The notes beneath the pieces are model-generated. The model ran no database searches. It had not been told where the DNA came from and saw only the letters and a list, made by a program, of their open reading frames with translations. A stretch of 64,000 bases of DNA, taken from positions 96,898 to 160,897 of the forward strand of contig NZ_LAYY01000010.1 in NCBI RefSeq assembly GCF_000986785.1. Direction: 5' to 3'. Numbering within the stretch: position 1 is the stretch's first letter; every line of letters starts with the position of its first letter. The position numbers and the translations under genes are program-made. The DNA comes from Mesobacillus campisalis. GTDB lineage: Bacteria; Bacillota; Bacilli; Bacillales; Cytobacillaceae. Shown one piece after another: positions 37,200-45,602 of the stretch.

Positions 37200-38378
37200 C
37201 TACTTTTGAGCTGGCTGCTTGGCTGCCTCTTTCGCTGGTTTAGCTTTCTCGCTCTTGCGGACAAAGTCGGAGATCAGCTTGTAGTACGCATTGGCCATCA
37301 TCCAGATGCTTTCCTTCTCGTCCTCGAAGAACTCGATATTATAGCCATCAAGGTTGTTGTTGAGCGTCTTGATGTATTCTTTCAGTACCATGGCTCCGCC
37401 GCCGACAAAATAGCAGATTTCCGTCTGGGAGTTCTTCTGCCAGACATTGCGCAGGTGGCGGTACTGTCTCTTCGCCAGTTCCACCAGGATCCTGTCCGTG
37501 ATGTCATGGACGCTTGTACGGCTTCCTTTTACCCTGATATGGTTGCGGTCGTTCTTGCGGGTGATGATGTCAACCACATCGCGGCGGCTGTCCAGCTCCA
37601 CACCATGTTTGGAACGGATTTCTTCCCTGATCGCCTCAAGCGCCTCGGAAACGCCCAAATTGAAGCCCTGAGCCTTGTCATCATCCACATTGCGGTTCTT
37701 GATGACGGCGATATCAGTTGAAAGCCCGCCGATATCCTGAATCAGGATGTTCTTGTCGATCAGGTCCCTATTAATAATATTCAGATCATTGTCCATTACA
37801 AGGTTGATATAAGCAGCAAATCCTTCTGGATAGACTTTGACCTGGTCAAAACGGATGTTGACCTTGAGTCCCTGGTACCTAGGTGTTACAAGGAACTCCA
37901 CCTGGTGCACGGAACCAAGCAGCTGGGAGCGGTAGCCTACATCCTTGCCTTCTTTTACTTCGCGAAGGGGCAGGCCTGTCCCCAAAGTATAGTTCGCATC
38001 AATCACATTGTTGTTGCGTTTGAAAATGGAAGAATTCTCTCCCCTTACCGCATCCAATGCAAGTGTAGCGAACAGCATTACGAGTGTTTGATCTTCTTCC
38101 GACTTGCTGCTGCCTGGGTCAAGCTCGCTTGCATGGTCGCTTTTGGTTGCCAGGCTTCCAACCCGGTAAATTACATTATTCTCTTTTAAAGCAGGGGAGT
38201 GGAGCCTGATATGGATTCCTTCCAATGGATCCTTTTCATTTAGCTCCTCAATTCCGATAACCGGTCTATCTTCTGTATCCCTGGCAATCACATTTGGTAT
38301 GTAAAGCTCGTAATCTAGTTTTCCAAAAAGGGCCTTTACGGAGTCATTTCCTACATCAATTGCACAAATTCTGCTCAT
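37200..38378 (-). CDS. parM: ParM/StbA family actin-like ATPase
   Basis: A 392-residue actin-fold protein. Phosphate-1 loop is AIDVGNDSVK (6-15), phosphate-2 loop is QDIGGLSTDIAV (214-225), and the adenosine loop is FVGGGAMVLK (324-333). ParM-type proteins polymerise on ATP into filaments that push DNA copies apart. The C-terminus has a basic KAKPAKEAAK tail. It has its own promoter-like TTGACG/TATAAC at 38422-38448 and AAAGGA 8 nt before the ATG. The cassette lies between azoR and gdhA on what seems to be chromosome, which is unusual for a plasmid-type segregation system. Confidence 0.85.
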   Translation of the reverse strand: MSRICAIDVGNDSVKALFGKLDYELYIPNVIARDTEDRPVIGIEELNEKDPLEGIHIRLHSPALKENNVIYRVGSLATKSDHASELDPGSSKSEEDQTLVMLFATLALDAVRGENSSIFKRNNNVIDANYTLGTGLPLREVKEGKDVGYRSQLLGSVHQVEFLVTPRYQGLKVNIRFDQVKVYPEGFAAYINLVMDNDLNIINRDLIDKNILIQDIGGLSTDIAVIKNRNVDDDKAQGFNLGVSEALEAIREEIRSKHGVELDSRRDVVDIITRKNDRNHIRVKGSRTSVHDITDRILVELAKRQYRHLRNVWQKNSQTEICYFVGGGAMVLKEYIKTLNNNLDGYNIEFFEDEKESIWMMANAYYKLISDFVRKSEKAKPAKEAAKQPAQK

Positions 38379-38421
38379 ACAATCATTCCTTTCAACTATA
38401 AATAAAATCTAGTATTTACAG

Positions 38422-38448
38422 GTTATAGCAATATTTCTCAAACGTCAA
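38422..38448 (-). promoter_or_regulatory. Promoter of the parM-parR-like operon
   Basis: On the minus strand TTGACG (38443-38448) and TATAAC (38422-38427) are 15 bp apart, 44 bp before the ParM-like start. It lies between the iterated region and the gene. Confidence 0.45.
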
Positions 38449-38473
38449 TGCTACTTTAGTTGTATTCAAAAAC

Positions 38474-38618
38474 GTATACAAATCACCTATTTTTGTATAC
38501 AAGTTTACCAATTTGTACACATCCCTTTATATCAATATGTGTACAGTTTTGTAAACATGTATACAACTTTGCGTACACAATGTTTTCATTTTGTTTACAT
38601 GTATACATCTTTGTTTAC
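38474..38618. repeat. Centromere-like (parC) iterated region: eleven GTNNAC motifs
   Basis: GTATAC, GTTTAC, GTACAC, GTGTAC or GTAAAC starts at 38474, 38495, 38503, 38515, 38539, 38551, 38559, 38573, 38593, 38601 and 38613. The steps are 21, 8, 12, 24, 12, 8, 14, 20, 8 and 12 bp, so 8 + 12 pairs make repeated 20-bp (two-turn) spacing. The region is free of genes and sits just upstream of parM, the place of parC in type II systems. Confidence 0.75.
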
Positions 38619-38697
38619 ATTCTTGCAAACTATCATTTTTTACCATTATCTCCCTCCCCTCTCCCAAGGATTAGAATCACACATTTTAAAAAAGGAT

Positions 38698-38735
38698 AAA
38701 AAAAGGAGCAAAGTCAAATTTGACTCTGCTCCTAT
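38698..38735 (-). terminator. Terminator of azoR
   Basis: On the minus strand GGAGCAGAGTCAAA pairs with TTTGACTTTGCTCC, followed by TTTTTTT. It separates azoR from the partition region. Confidence 0.85.
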
Positions 38736-38761
38736 GGTAACCCCATCTTATTTGCTATCCA

Positions 38762-39394
38762 TTAAACGGTTACGGCTGATAATTTTTTCGCTGCCGCAGC
38801 TACCTTTTCCAATCCTTCAGCAATAATGCTTTGGGCCTGGTCCGGCATGGCGTTGTGGCCTTCAATAATGACTTCATCCATGATTTCCATTCCGAATACT
38901 CCACCTACTACGTTTTTCACATAAGTAGCAGCCATTTCCATTGGTGCTGCTTGAGGAGTGGAATAGATGCCTCCGCGCGCGCTGAGGATCACAGCCTTTT
39001 TGTCTGTCAATAATTGAACAGCCTGGCCATTTTCATCGTATTTGAAAGAATATCCTGCTTCGTATACATAGTCAATAAATGTCTGTAATTTCGCAGGGAT
39101 TGTCAGGTTCCACAATGGGAAAGCAAACACTACAATATCCGCTGCAGACAGGACATCCTTTGCCTTTTGTTTGGCAGCTACAATACGCTGTTCAACATCC
39201 GTTAGTTCTTCGCCAGAGCCCATTTTGCCAAAAGCATTAAATAAATCCTGTCCAAAGTATGGCATGTCTTCCGCAAAAACATCAAACGTCGTGACGTTGA
39301 CACCCTCCAGGTTCTCCATAAACGTTTCATACATTTTGCTTGATACCGCATCTGAAGCTGGACGGTTATTTGCTTTTACAACCAATACATTCAT
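38762..39394 (-). CDS. azoR: FMN-dependent NADH-azoreductase
   Basis: A 210-residue flavodoxin-fold reductase that reduces quinones and azo compounds with NADH. Typical segments: FMN phosphate region ANNRPASDAVSSKM, the FPLWNLTIPAKLQTFIDYV motif, and SARGGIYST. It protects against quinones and diamide-like stress. The upstream tandem TTTATCTCGAA repeats resemble the site of MhqR, the repressor of azoR2 in B. subtilis. Confidence 0.9.
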   Translation of the reverse strand: MNVLVVKANNRPASDAVSSKMYETFMENLEGVNVTTFDVFAEDMPYFGQDLFNAFGKMGSGEELTDVEQRIVAAKQKAKDVLSAADIVVFAFPLWNLTIPAKLQTFIDYVYEAGYSFKYDENGQAVQLLTDKKAVILSARGGIYSTPQAAPMEMAATYVKNVVGGVFGMEIMDEVIIEGHNAMPDQAQSIIAEGLEKVAAAAKKLSAVTV

Positions 39395-39410
39395 TATATA
39401 AAACTCTCCT

Positions 39411-39440
39411 TTTATCTCGAAATAATTTATCTCGAATTAA
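39411..39440 (-). promoter_or_regulatory. Tandem 15-bp operator-like repeat upstream of azoR
   Basis: TTTATCTCGAAATAA (39411-39425) and TTTATCTCGAATTAA (39426-39440) are adjacent copies. On the minus strand they follow a TTGACT...TATTAT promoter and precede the azoR ribosome site, so a bound repressor would block transcription. The TTCGAGATAA half-site resembles the MhqR box of B. subtilis. Confidence 0.6.
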
Positions 39441-39569
39441 TAATATATGGGAATATCATATAAGTCAACCAATAAGATTATTTCACTTTATTCAAATTTC
39501 CAGGAAAAGTGTATAATTAGGTGGACATGCTTTTTAAGATTATTTGCTGGAAAACTGGAGTGAACTTTT

Positions 39570-40733
39570 TTGAATAAAAAGAAAGCCTTGCCTATTTTAT
39601 TTGCTGTCATGTTCCTTGTAATGGTCGGGTTCGGTATCATCATCCCTGTCATGCCTTTCTATGCCGAACAGCTTGGCGCGACGCCCATGCAGCTTGGGCT
39701 GCTCATGGCAGTATACTCATTAATGCAGCTGCTATTCTCGCCATTCTGGGGCCGGGTCTCCGACCGGATTGGCCGGAAGCCTGTCATTATGATTGGAATT
39801 TCCGGTCTCGCCCTTTCATTCTTTTTGCTGGCCCTGTCCACCCAGCTTTGGATGCTTTTCGCGGCAAGAGTCATCGGCGGGGTTTTATCTGCGGCCAATA
39901 TGCCGACTGTCATGGCCTATGTGGCGGACATCACCTCGGATGAAGACCGCGGAAAAGGCATGGGAATCATTGGGGCAGCCGTTGGCCTTGGATTCATTTT
40001 CGGTCCGGCCATTGGAGGGGTTTTTTCACAGGGCAACCTGGCGATTCCGTTTTACGTTGCCGGAGTTTTATCATTGATCACCCTTTTGTTTGTCCTGTTT
40101 GTCCTGAAAGAGTCCACCAGCCCCGAACAGCGCAGCACCCAGGTAAAAAAACGGGGAATGCTGCCTAAGGGGCCCGTTTCCATCCTGTATTTCCTTAGCT
40201 TCTTCGTGACCTTCTCCCTGGCAGGCCTCGAAGCTACATTTGCTTATTTTGCCGCGGAAAAAGCAGGCCTTGGAACCGTGCAGCTGGGATATATTTTCAT
40301 GATTATGGGGCTTGGGGGAGCCATCGTCCAGGGCGGGCTTGTCGGCAAAATGACACGGAAGTACGGCGAGGGTTTTGTCATACAGCTTGGTATCGTTGTT
40401 TCCGGCATTGGCTTCGGACTCATCCTGCTGATTGACGGCTTTGTGACGGCTGCTATCTTTTTGACTATTTTCGGCGTCGGAAACGGACTGATCCGCCCAA
40501 GTGTGTCATCGCTACTGACCAAAACGTCCACAGCGGGCCATGGCAGCACCACCGGACTGCTGTCCTCCTTTGACTCGCTTGGCAGGATCCTTGGCCCTCC
40601 CCTGGGCGGACTGCTGTTCTCGCTTGCCATCGGACTGCCTTATATCTCGGGCATCCTGGTTTCTGTTCTTGCATTTGTGCTTTACCGGATCTATGCTGCC
40701 CGGATGAAATCGCCAAAGTCCCAGGCATCCTGA
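39570..40733 (+). CDS. MFS drug-efflux transporter (DHA1, TetA/Blt-like)
   Basis: A 387-residue membrane protein with twelve predicted segments. Motif A between segments 2 and 3 is GRVSDRIGRKPV, and motif C in segment 5 (GLGFIFGPAIGG) marks a proton-drug antiporter. The drug range is unknown. It starts at TTG, with GGAGTG about 8 nt upstream. It is divergent from azoR, so the two might share control by the same operator. Confidence 0.85.
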   Translation: MNKKKALPILFAVMFLVMVGFGIIIPVMPFYAEQLGATPMQLGLLMAVYSLMQLLFSPFWGRVSDRIGRKPVIMIGISGLALSFFLLALSTQLWMLFAARVIGGVLSAANMPTVMAYVADITSDEDRGKGMGIIGAAVGLGFIFGPAIGGVFSQGNLAIPFYVAGVLSLITLLFVLFVLKESTSPEQRSTQVKKRGMLPKGPVSILYFLSFFVTFSLAGLEATFAYFAAEKAGLGTVQLGYIFMIMGLGGAIVQGGLVGKMTRKYGEGFVIQLGIVVSGIGFGLILLIDGFVTAAIFLTIFGVGNGLIRPSVSSLLTKTSTAGHGSTTGLLSSFDSLGRILGPPLGGLLFSLAIGLPYISGILVSVLAFVLYRIYAARMKSPKSQAS

Positions 40734-40828
40734 TCAAAGGGGGCTTGCGGGATCCTTCTTGCGGGTATAAAATATTTTAGTAAAAAAAAACAAGCATCTT
40801 CATATAAAGCTGAAAGCGAGTGTTCATA

Positions 40829-41548
40829 ATGGGCCGTAAATGGAATAATATTAAAGAAAAAAAAGCATCCAAGGATGCCAATACAAGCCGTATTTATGCT
40901 AAATTCGGGCGTGAAATCTATGTAGTGGCAAAACAGGGCGAACCTGACCCGGATCTGAACCAGGCCTTGAAGTTTGTTCTTGAAAAAGCGAAAACCTACA
41001 ATGTCCCTAAGCATATCATTGACCGTGCGATTGAAAAAGCCAAAGGCGGCTCCGATGAAACCTATGACGAGCTTCGCTATGAAGGCTTTGGGCCAAATGG
41101 ATCGATGCTGATTGTCGATGCCCTTACCAATAACGTCAACCGCACTGCCTCCGACGTGCGTGCCGCATTCGGTAAAAATGGCGGTAACATGGGCGTCTCT
41201 GGCTCTGTGGCCTACATGTTTGATGCAACGGCTGTTATCGGGATGGAAGGGAAAAGTGCCGATGAAGTGCTTGAAATCCTGATGGAAGCGGACGTTGATG
41301 CCCGCGACATCCTTGAAGAAGACGATTCTGTCATCGTCTATGCCGACCCGGACCAGTTCCATGCTGTCCAGGAAGCATTCAAAAATGCCGGAATCACCGA
41401 ATTCACAGTTGCTGAACTGACAATGCTTGCCCAAAATGAAGTGACCCTGCCGGAAGACGGCCAGGCCAAATTTGAGAAACTGATTGACGCTCTGGAAGAC
41501 CTGGAAGACGTGCGACAGGTGTACCATAACGTTGATTTGGGAGAATAA
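40829..41548 (+). CDS. yeeI: YebC/PmpR family regulator, YeeI/YeeN branch
   Basis: A 239-residue protein of the YebC family. The N-terminal [20 protein letters not shown] differs from the main YebC branch (MAGHSKW) and matches B. subtilis YeeI and E. coli Yee[20 protein letters not shown] and [13 protein letters not shown] are family landmarks. Members act as transcription regulators or, in recent work on YebC, as translation factors for proline-rich stretches; which applies here is unknown. ATG 40829 is preferred over GTG 40820 because it gives the conserved start. Confidence 0.88.
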   Translation: MGRKWNNIKEKKASKDANTSRIYAKFGREIYVVAKQGEPDPDLNQALKFVLEKAKTYNVPKHIIDRAIEKAKGGSDETYDELRYEGFGPNGSMLIVDALTNNVNRTASDVRAAFGKNGGNMGVSGSVAYMFDATAVIGMEGKSADEVLEILMEADVDARDILEEDDSVIVYADPDQFHAVQEAFKNAGITEFTVAELTMLAQNEVTLPEDGQAKFEKLIDALEDLEDVRQVYHNVDLGE

Positions 41549-41571
41549 TAAAACTTCCTTATATACACAAA

Positions 41572-41610
41572 TAAGCCAGCCTGTTGAAGTGAGACAGGCT
41601 GGCTTTTTAT
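41572..41610. terminator. Bidirectional terminator between YeeI and TraB genes
   Basis: AAGCCAGCCTGT pairs with ACAGGCTGGCTT around TGAAGTGAG, followed by TTT. Confidence 0.85.
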
Positions 41611-41613
41611 AAT

Positions 41614-42780
41614 TTATAGGTTCTGGAAGAACAGACGGATAACATCGGCACCACCGATGAATGTCCCCAGGGAGCTTCCAAGGTTTGACAGTACAATGAC
41701 GAGCAGCACTCGGGTGACTTTGTTTCGCCAAAATCCTTTTACGCTGAAAACATCCTCATTGAGCGATTCAAAGTCCTTTACGCTCGGACGGCTGAAATAA
41801 GCCTGGACGAAACCGGCAAACCAGCCTGCGGCCAGCAGCGGGTTCAGCGAGGTGATCGGTGCCATCACAAAGGAAGTCAGGATCGCCAGCGGATGGGCCA
41901 GGGCCAGCGCCGTTCCAATCGCCGACAGCGAACCGTTCCAGAGGACCCAACTGATCGTCTGCTGCAGTCCTGCCTGCGGATTGGCAAAGAAAGTATAAGC
42001 AATGATCGCTAGGATGGCGATGGGGATACTCCAGCCAATCAGCTTTGGCGCCTTTGACTTAGGCGGGATGCTCCTCAGTTTCGCCAGGTCATGGTCCTTT
42101 TTGATTTCCTCTTTTATGCCGGGGACATGGGCCGCCCCAAGCACAGCTACCACTTTGTTTCCCGGCGCCGTTTTGATCTTCTGGGCAAGGTACTGGTCAC
42201 GCTCATCGATCAGTGGTTTTTTCAGGCGGGGGAACTGCTCGGTAAATTCATTCAGCATCGAGTTCAGCATATCCTGTGATTTCATCTTTTCCAGTTCTTC
42301 TTCGGAAATGCTTTCCTTGTTGAAAATGCTCAGGATAATCTGGGACAGGAGCATCGCCTTGCCTTTTAATCCGATTCCGCCCCAAATGCGCGAAAACGTA
42401 ATCTGAATGTTCCTGTCGGCCAGTACCAGCCTGGCACCAACGTCCTTGGCCGATTGTATCCCCTGTATCATCTCCTGGCCTGCGTTTACACCCAATTCCT
42501 TGGCCATTCGTTTTTGAAACGAAGAAATGGCCAGGTTCATCAGCAGCAGCGATGCCTTCTTTTCCTTGATGACCTTGAAAATGTCCATTTCCTTCCACTT
42601 GTTGCCTTCCATGATCGATTGGTACCTTTGCTCGTCCAGCTCGACGCAGACCGCATCCGGCCGCTCTGCTTCAATGACTTCCTTGACCTCGTCGGCACTG
42701 CGCTTTGACACATGTGCGGTTCCAATCAGGATAATCTCTTTGCCATCCAAATCTATTCTTGTAATGTTATCTGTCGACAT
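41614..42780 (-). CDS. TraB/PrgY family membrane protein
   Basis: A 388-residue protein: an N-terminal TraB/GumN-type domain with the paired motifs GTAHVS (about 20-25) and LGAAHVPGI (about 218-226), and ERPDAVCVELD between, followed by five or so membrane segments. In enterococci PrgY/TraB reduces pheromone activity; in bacilli the role is unknown and a protease-like activity is only suspected from the fold. It is convergent with yeeI. Confidence 0.82.
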   Translation of the reverse strand: MSTDNITRIDLDGKEIILIGTAHVSKRSADEVKEVIEAERPDAVCVELDEQRYQSIMEGNKWKEMDIFKVIKEKKASLLLMNLAISSFQKRMAKELGVNAGQEMIQGIQSAKDVGARLVLADRNIQITFSRIWGGIGLKGKAMLLSQIILSIFNKESISEEELEKMKSQDMLNSMLNEFTEQFPRLKKPLIDERDQYLAQKIKTAPGNKVVAVLGAAHVPGIKEEIKKDHDLAKLRSIPPKSKAPKLIGWSIPIAILAIIAYTFFANPQAGLQQTISWVLWNGSLSAIGTALALAHPLAILTSFVMAPITSLNPLLAAGWFAGFVQAYFSRPSVKDFESLNEDVFSVKGFWRNKVTRVLLVIVLSNLGSSLGTFIGGADVIRLFFQNL

Positions 42781-42947
42781 AGCTACCTTCCTTTATTAAG
42801 CTTATGCATCATGACTAATAATCTCAATTATGAGGCATTTGGGACAACTTTGGAAGCAGGATTCCCAACCAGCCCTAAAAAAAATTACGGCCAGGCTGCC
42901 TGGTTTATTGCCATACAAAAAGAAAGTGCCCCAAAAGGGACACTTTT

Positions 42948-44501
42948 TCATGATGTTTTCTGTTTCTTCGCCGCTTCCTCCAGCCTGCGAAACCTTCTCA
43001 AATCGGCTTTCCGGATTGGAAGCGGTTCTTTGCGCAGCAGCTTGCCTATTGCGAACATCATCAGGAGCAAAATCACCGTAAACGGCAATGCCGCCACCAG
43101 TGAAGCTGTCTGCAGGGCCTCCAATCCTCCGGCATACAGAAGGACGGCTGCAATCGCCGACATCAGGGCTCCCCATACCATTTTGGCAAACAGCGGCGGG
43201 TTCGGGCTTCCATTCATCGTCATGCTGGCAAGGATGAAAGTCGCCGAATCCGCAGAGGTGACCAGAAAAGTAAAAATTAGCAGAATCGATAATACCGATA
43301 ATAATGTTTTTAACGGAAGGAATTCATATGTCTGGAACAAAGCGGATGTCAAATCGGCATTTACCGCTTCGGCAATATTGGCGCCAGCGTTCAAATCATG
43401 CCATAATGCTGTTCCGCCGAAAGCAGCAACCCAAATGCAGGCAATCAGCGGCGGGATGACCATTACGCCGATAATAAATTCCCGGATGGTTCTTCCTTTT
43501 GAAACCCGTGCAACAAAAGCACCAACAAACGGGGACCAGGCAATAACCCATGCCCAGTAGAAGATGGTCCACTCCTGGACCCATTTGCCGTTATGATAAG
43601 GCTGCATTCTTAAGCTGTACTCAATAAAGTGAGTCAGATAATCTCCTAATGCCAAAGTAAATGTTTCAAGGATAAATACGGTCGGGCCCGCGAAAAACAC
43701 AAATACAAGCAATCCGAGGGCAAGGCCCAGATTAAGATTGCTCAAGTATTTGATCCCCTTCTCGAGGCCAGTGCTTGATGAAATCATGTAGGCTGCAAAC
43801 ATGACCAAAATGATGGCCATTTGAATGCCGATTGAATTGCCTGTCCCAAAAACAGCATTAATGCCGCCATTCATTTGCAGGACGCCCATACCTAATGAAG
43901 TGGCGATCCCCATTACGGTCGCAATGACCGCCAGCGAATCAATTGTTTTTTTTACTCCAGGTTTCTTTCCGGTAATTGGCTCAAGGGCTGTGGATACAAG
44001 CCCCTCCTTCTTTTTGCGGTACTGCAGGAATCCAATTGCAAGGCCTGCAATCGCAAACACGGACCATTGGCTGATTCCCCAGTGGAAGAATGAATACCCC
44101 ATTGCCACTCTCGCCGCCTGGACAGACTGGGCCTCCACTCCGGCAAATGGTGTCGAGAAAAAATGGCTCATCGGCTCGGCAACTCCCCAGAAAACCAGGC
44201 CCGCGCCAAAACCAGCCGAGAATAGCATCCCAATCCATGAAAAAAAGGAAAACTGGGGACGTTCACCATCTCCGCCCAAACGTATTGCCCCATACTTGCT
44301 GATGGCCAGCCCAATTAAAAATACAATCATAATAAAAACGGAAAGCAAATAAAACCAGCCAAAATTCTGCGTTGTATATCTGTACAAATTGCCTGCTATC
44401 TCCCCGAACTTAGCTGGCATGGCTGCTCCGAGGATAACAAGAAGCAGCAGGATAGCAGCTGAAACTATAAATACCGTATTACCCCGAATCTTATCTCCCA
44501 T
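42948..44501 (-). CDS. BCCT family carrier (betaine/choline type), first of two
   Basis: A 517-residue transporter with twelve membrane segments. The BCCT signature FYWAWVIAWSPFVGAFVARV lies in segment 8, and GVAEPMSHF and MGYSFFHWGISQW in segments 3-4. These are compatible-solute carriers such as OpuD and OpuE-unrelated BetT types; binding-site tryptophans suggest glycine betaine or a similar trimethylammonium compound. ATG 44501 has AGGAG about 7 nt upstream. The charged C-terminal tail could sense osmolarity. A similar gene lies at 58680. Confidence 0.87.
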   Translation of the reverse strand: MGDKIRGNTVFIVSAAILLLLVILGAAMPAKFGEIAGNLYRYTTQNFGWFYLLSVFIMIVFLIGLAISKYGAIRLGGDGERPQFSFFSWIGMLFSAGFGAGLVFWGVAEPMSHFFSTPFAGVEAQSVQAARVAMGYSFFHWGISQWSVFAIAGLAIGFLQYRKKKEGLVSTALEPITGKKPGVKKTIDSLAVIATVMGIATSLGMGVLQMNGGINAVFGTGNSIGIQMAIILVMFAAYMISSSTGLEKGIKYLSNLNLGLALGLLVFVFFAGPTVFILETFTLALGDYLTHFIEYSLRMQPYHNGKWVQEWTIFYWAWVIAWSPFVGAFVARVSKGRTIREFIIGVMVIPPLIACIWVAAFGGTALWHDLNAGANIAEAVNADLTSALFQTYEFLPLKTLLSVLSILLIFTFLVTSADSATFILASMTMNGSPNPPLFAKMVWGALMSAIAAVLLYAGGLEALQTASLVAALPFTVILLLMMFAIGKLLRKEPLPIRKADLRRFRRLEEAAKKQKTS

Positions 44502-44654
44502 GGCAGTTCTCCTAACAATTATTTTTTTCACTCGTACCCTCACACCCGGTTTTCAAACCTTTGCACGGTGTCCGAATAGATGAATTCAAGGAGACATGGT
44601 TTCGGTCCATCAATGCAGCATATGGCCGGCCCAGCCTGCAGGAAAAACCCTCCG

Positions 44655-45500
44655 TTATAAATCCCAGCTGTTGAACGTGTCCCCATCCTGAAGGTTCCCG
44701 GATTGGTAACCCCGGTAAAACCAGTTCTTCCTCTGTTCGGAGGTACCGTGCGTAAAACTTTCCGGAACCACATAGCCGCGGGCCCGCTGCTGGATGGTAT
44801 CATCTCCGACGGCACTTGCCGCCGTCAGGGCTTCTTCAAGGTCGCCTTCCTCAAGCAAGTCCATTCCCTTGGCGTGATGGGCCCACACTCCGGCATAATA
44901 GTCAGCCTGAAGCTCAAAGCGGACCAGGTATTTGTTGAATTCTTCCTCACTCATCCTCTGCCGCAGCGGCATCACCTTCTCGGTCGTTCCCAATAAAGTC
45001 TGGACATGATGCCCCACTTCATGGGCAATCACATAAGCCATCGCGAAATCGCCGGGGGCCTGGAACTTCTGCTGCAATTCTTTATAGAAACTTAAATCAA
45101 TATAAAGCTTTTGGTCGCCAGGACAATAAAATGGTCCTACTGCGGAGCCTTGCGTGCCGCAGGCAGATTGTACGCTATTCGTATATAGAACAAGTGTCGG
45201 CTTTTCATACACCATGCCATGCTGCCTGAAAACTTCCGTCCAGACGTCCTCCGTATCCGCCAGGACAACCGAAACAAATTCGGCGAGTTCCTTTTCCTCT
45301 TCTGTTTCGACATAGGGGGCTGCAGGGTCTGTCCCGACTCCTCCCATATTGTTCAGCATTGTGCCAGGGTCACCGCCCATGAACATAAAAATCAGCAGCA
45401 TGATGATTCCGCCAATGCCGCCGCCAGCGAGTAAGCCGCCTCCTCCTCTTCCCCTGCGGTCCTCCACATTCGAACTACCTCTTCTGCCTTTCCACTGCAT
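44655..45500 (-). CDS. ypfJ: YpfJ-type neutral zinc metallopeptidase
   Basis: A 281-residue membrane-anchored protein of the YpfJ/KPN_02809 family. The N-terminus is Gly/Arg-rich (RRGRGGGGLL) followed by one membrane segment (about 25-45). The zinc motif is IAHEVGHHVQ at about residue 160, with the third ligand probably in FELQADYYAGVW. SACGTQGSAVGPFYCPGD is the family landmark. ATG 45500 has AGGAGG 7 nt upstream; the longer frame is not supported. Substrates are unknown. Confidence 0.88.
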   Translation of the reverse strand: MQWKGRRGSSNVEDRRGRGGGGLLAGGGIGGIIMLLIFMFMGGDPGTMLNNMGGVGTDPAAPYVETEEEKELAEFVSVVLADTEDVWTEVFRQHGMVYEKPTLVLYTNSVQSACGTQGSAVGPFYCPGDQKLYIDLSFYKELQQKFQAPGDFAMAYVIAHEVGHHVQTLLGTTEKVMPLRQRMSEEEFNKYLVRFELQADYYAGVWAHHAKGMDLLEEGDLEEALTAASAVGDDTIQQRARGYVVPESFTHGTSEQRKNWFYRGYQSGNLQDGDTFNSWDL

Positions 45501-45570
45501 GCCTTTTCCTCCTATCAGGGAATCTAGTGATAGATATATACCCAAATTTCAGGAGACTTAGCCTATATAA

Positions 45571-45601
45571 AAAAGCGCGGCCAGCTTTGCCGCGCTTTTC
45601 C
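45571..45601 (-). terminator. Terminator of the Gfo/Idh gene
   Basis: AAAAGCGCGGC pairs with GCCGCGCTTTT around CAGCTTT; T runs on the minus strand. Confidence 0.8.
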
Positions 45602-45602
45602 C

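Noticed and set aside
38474..38618. TnrA/GlnR boxes (TGTNA-N7-TNACA) upstream of the ParM-like gene
   Set aside because: The GTNNAC motifs do not fit the 17-bp TnrA spacing when checked one by one; the 8/12-bp steps fit an iterated centromere better.
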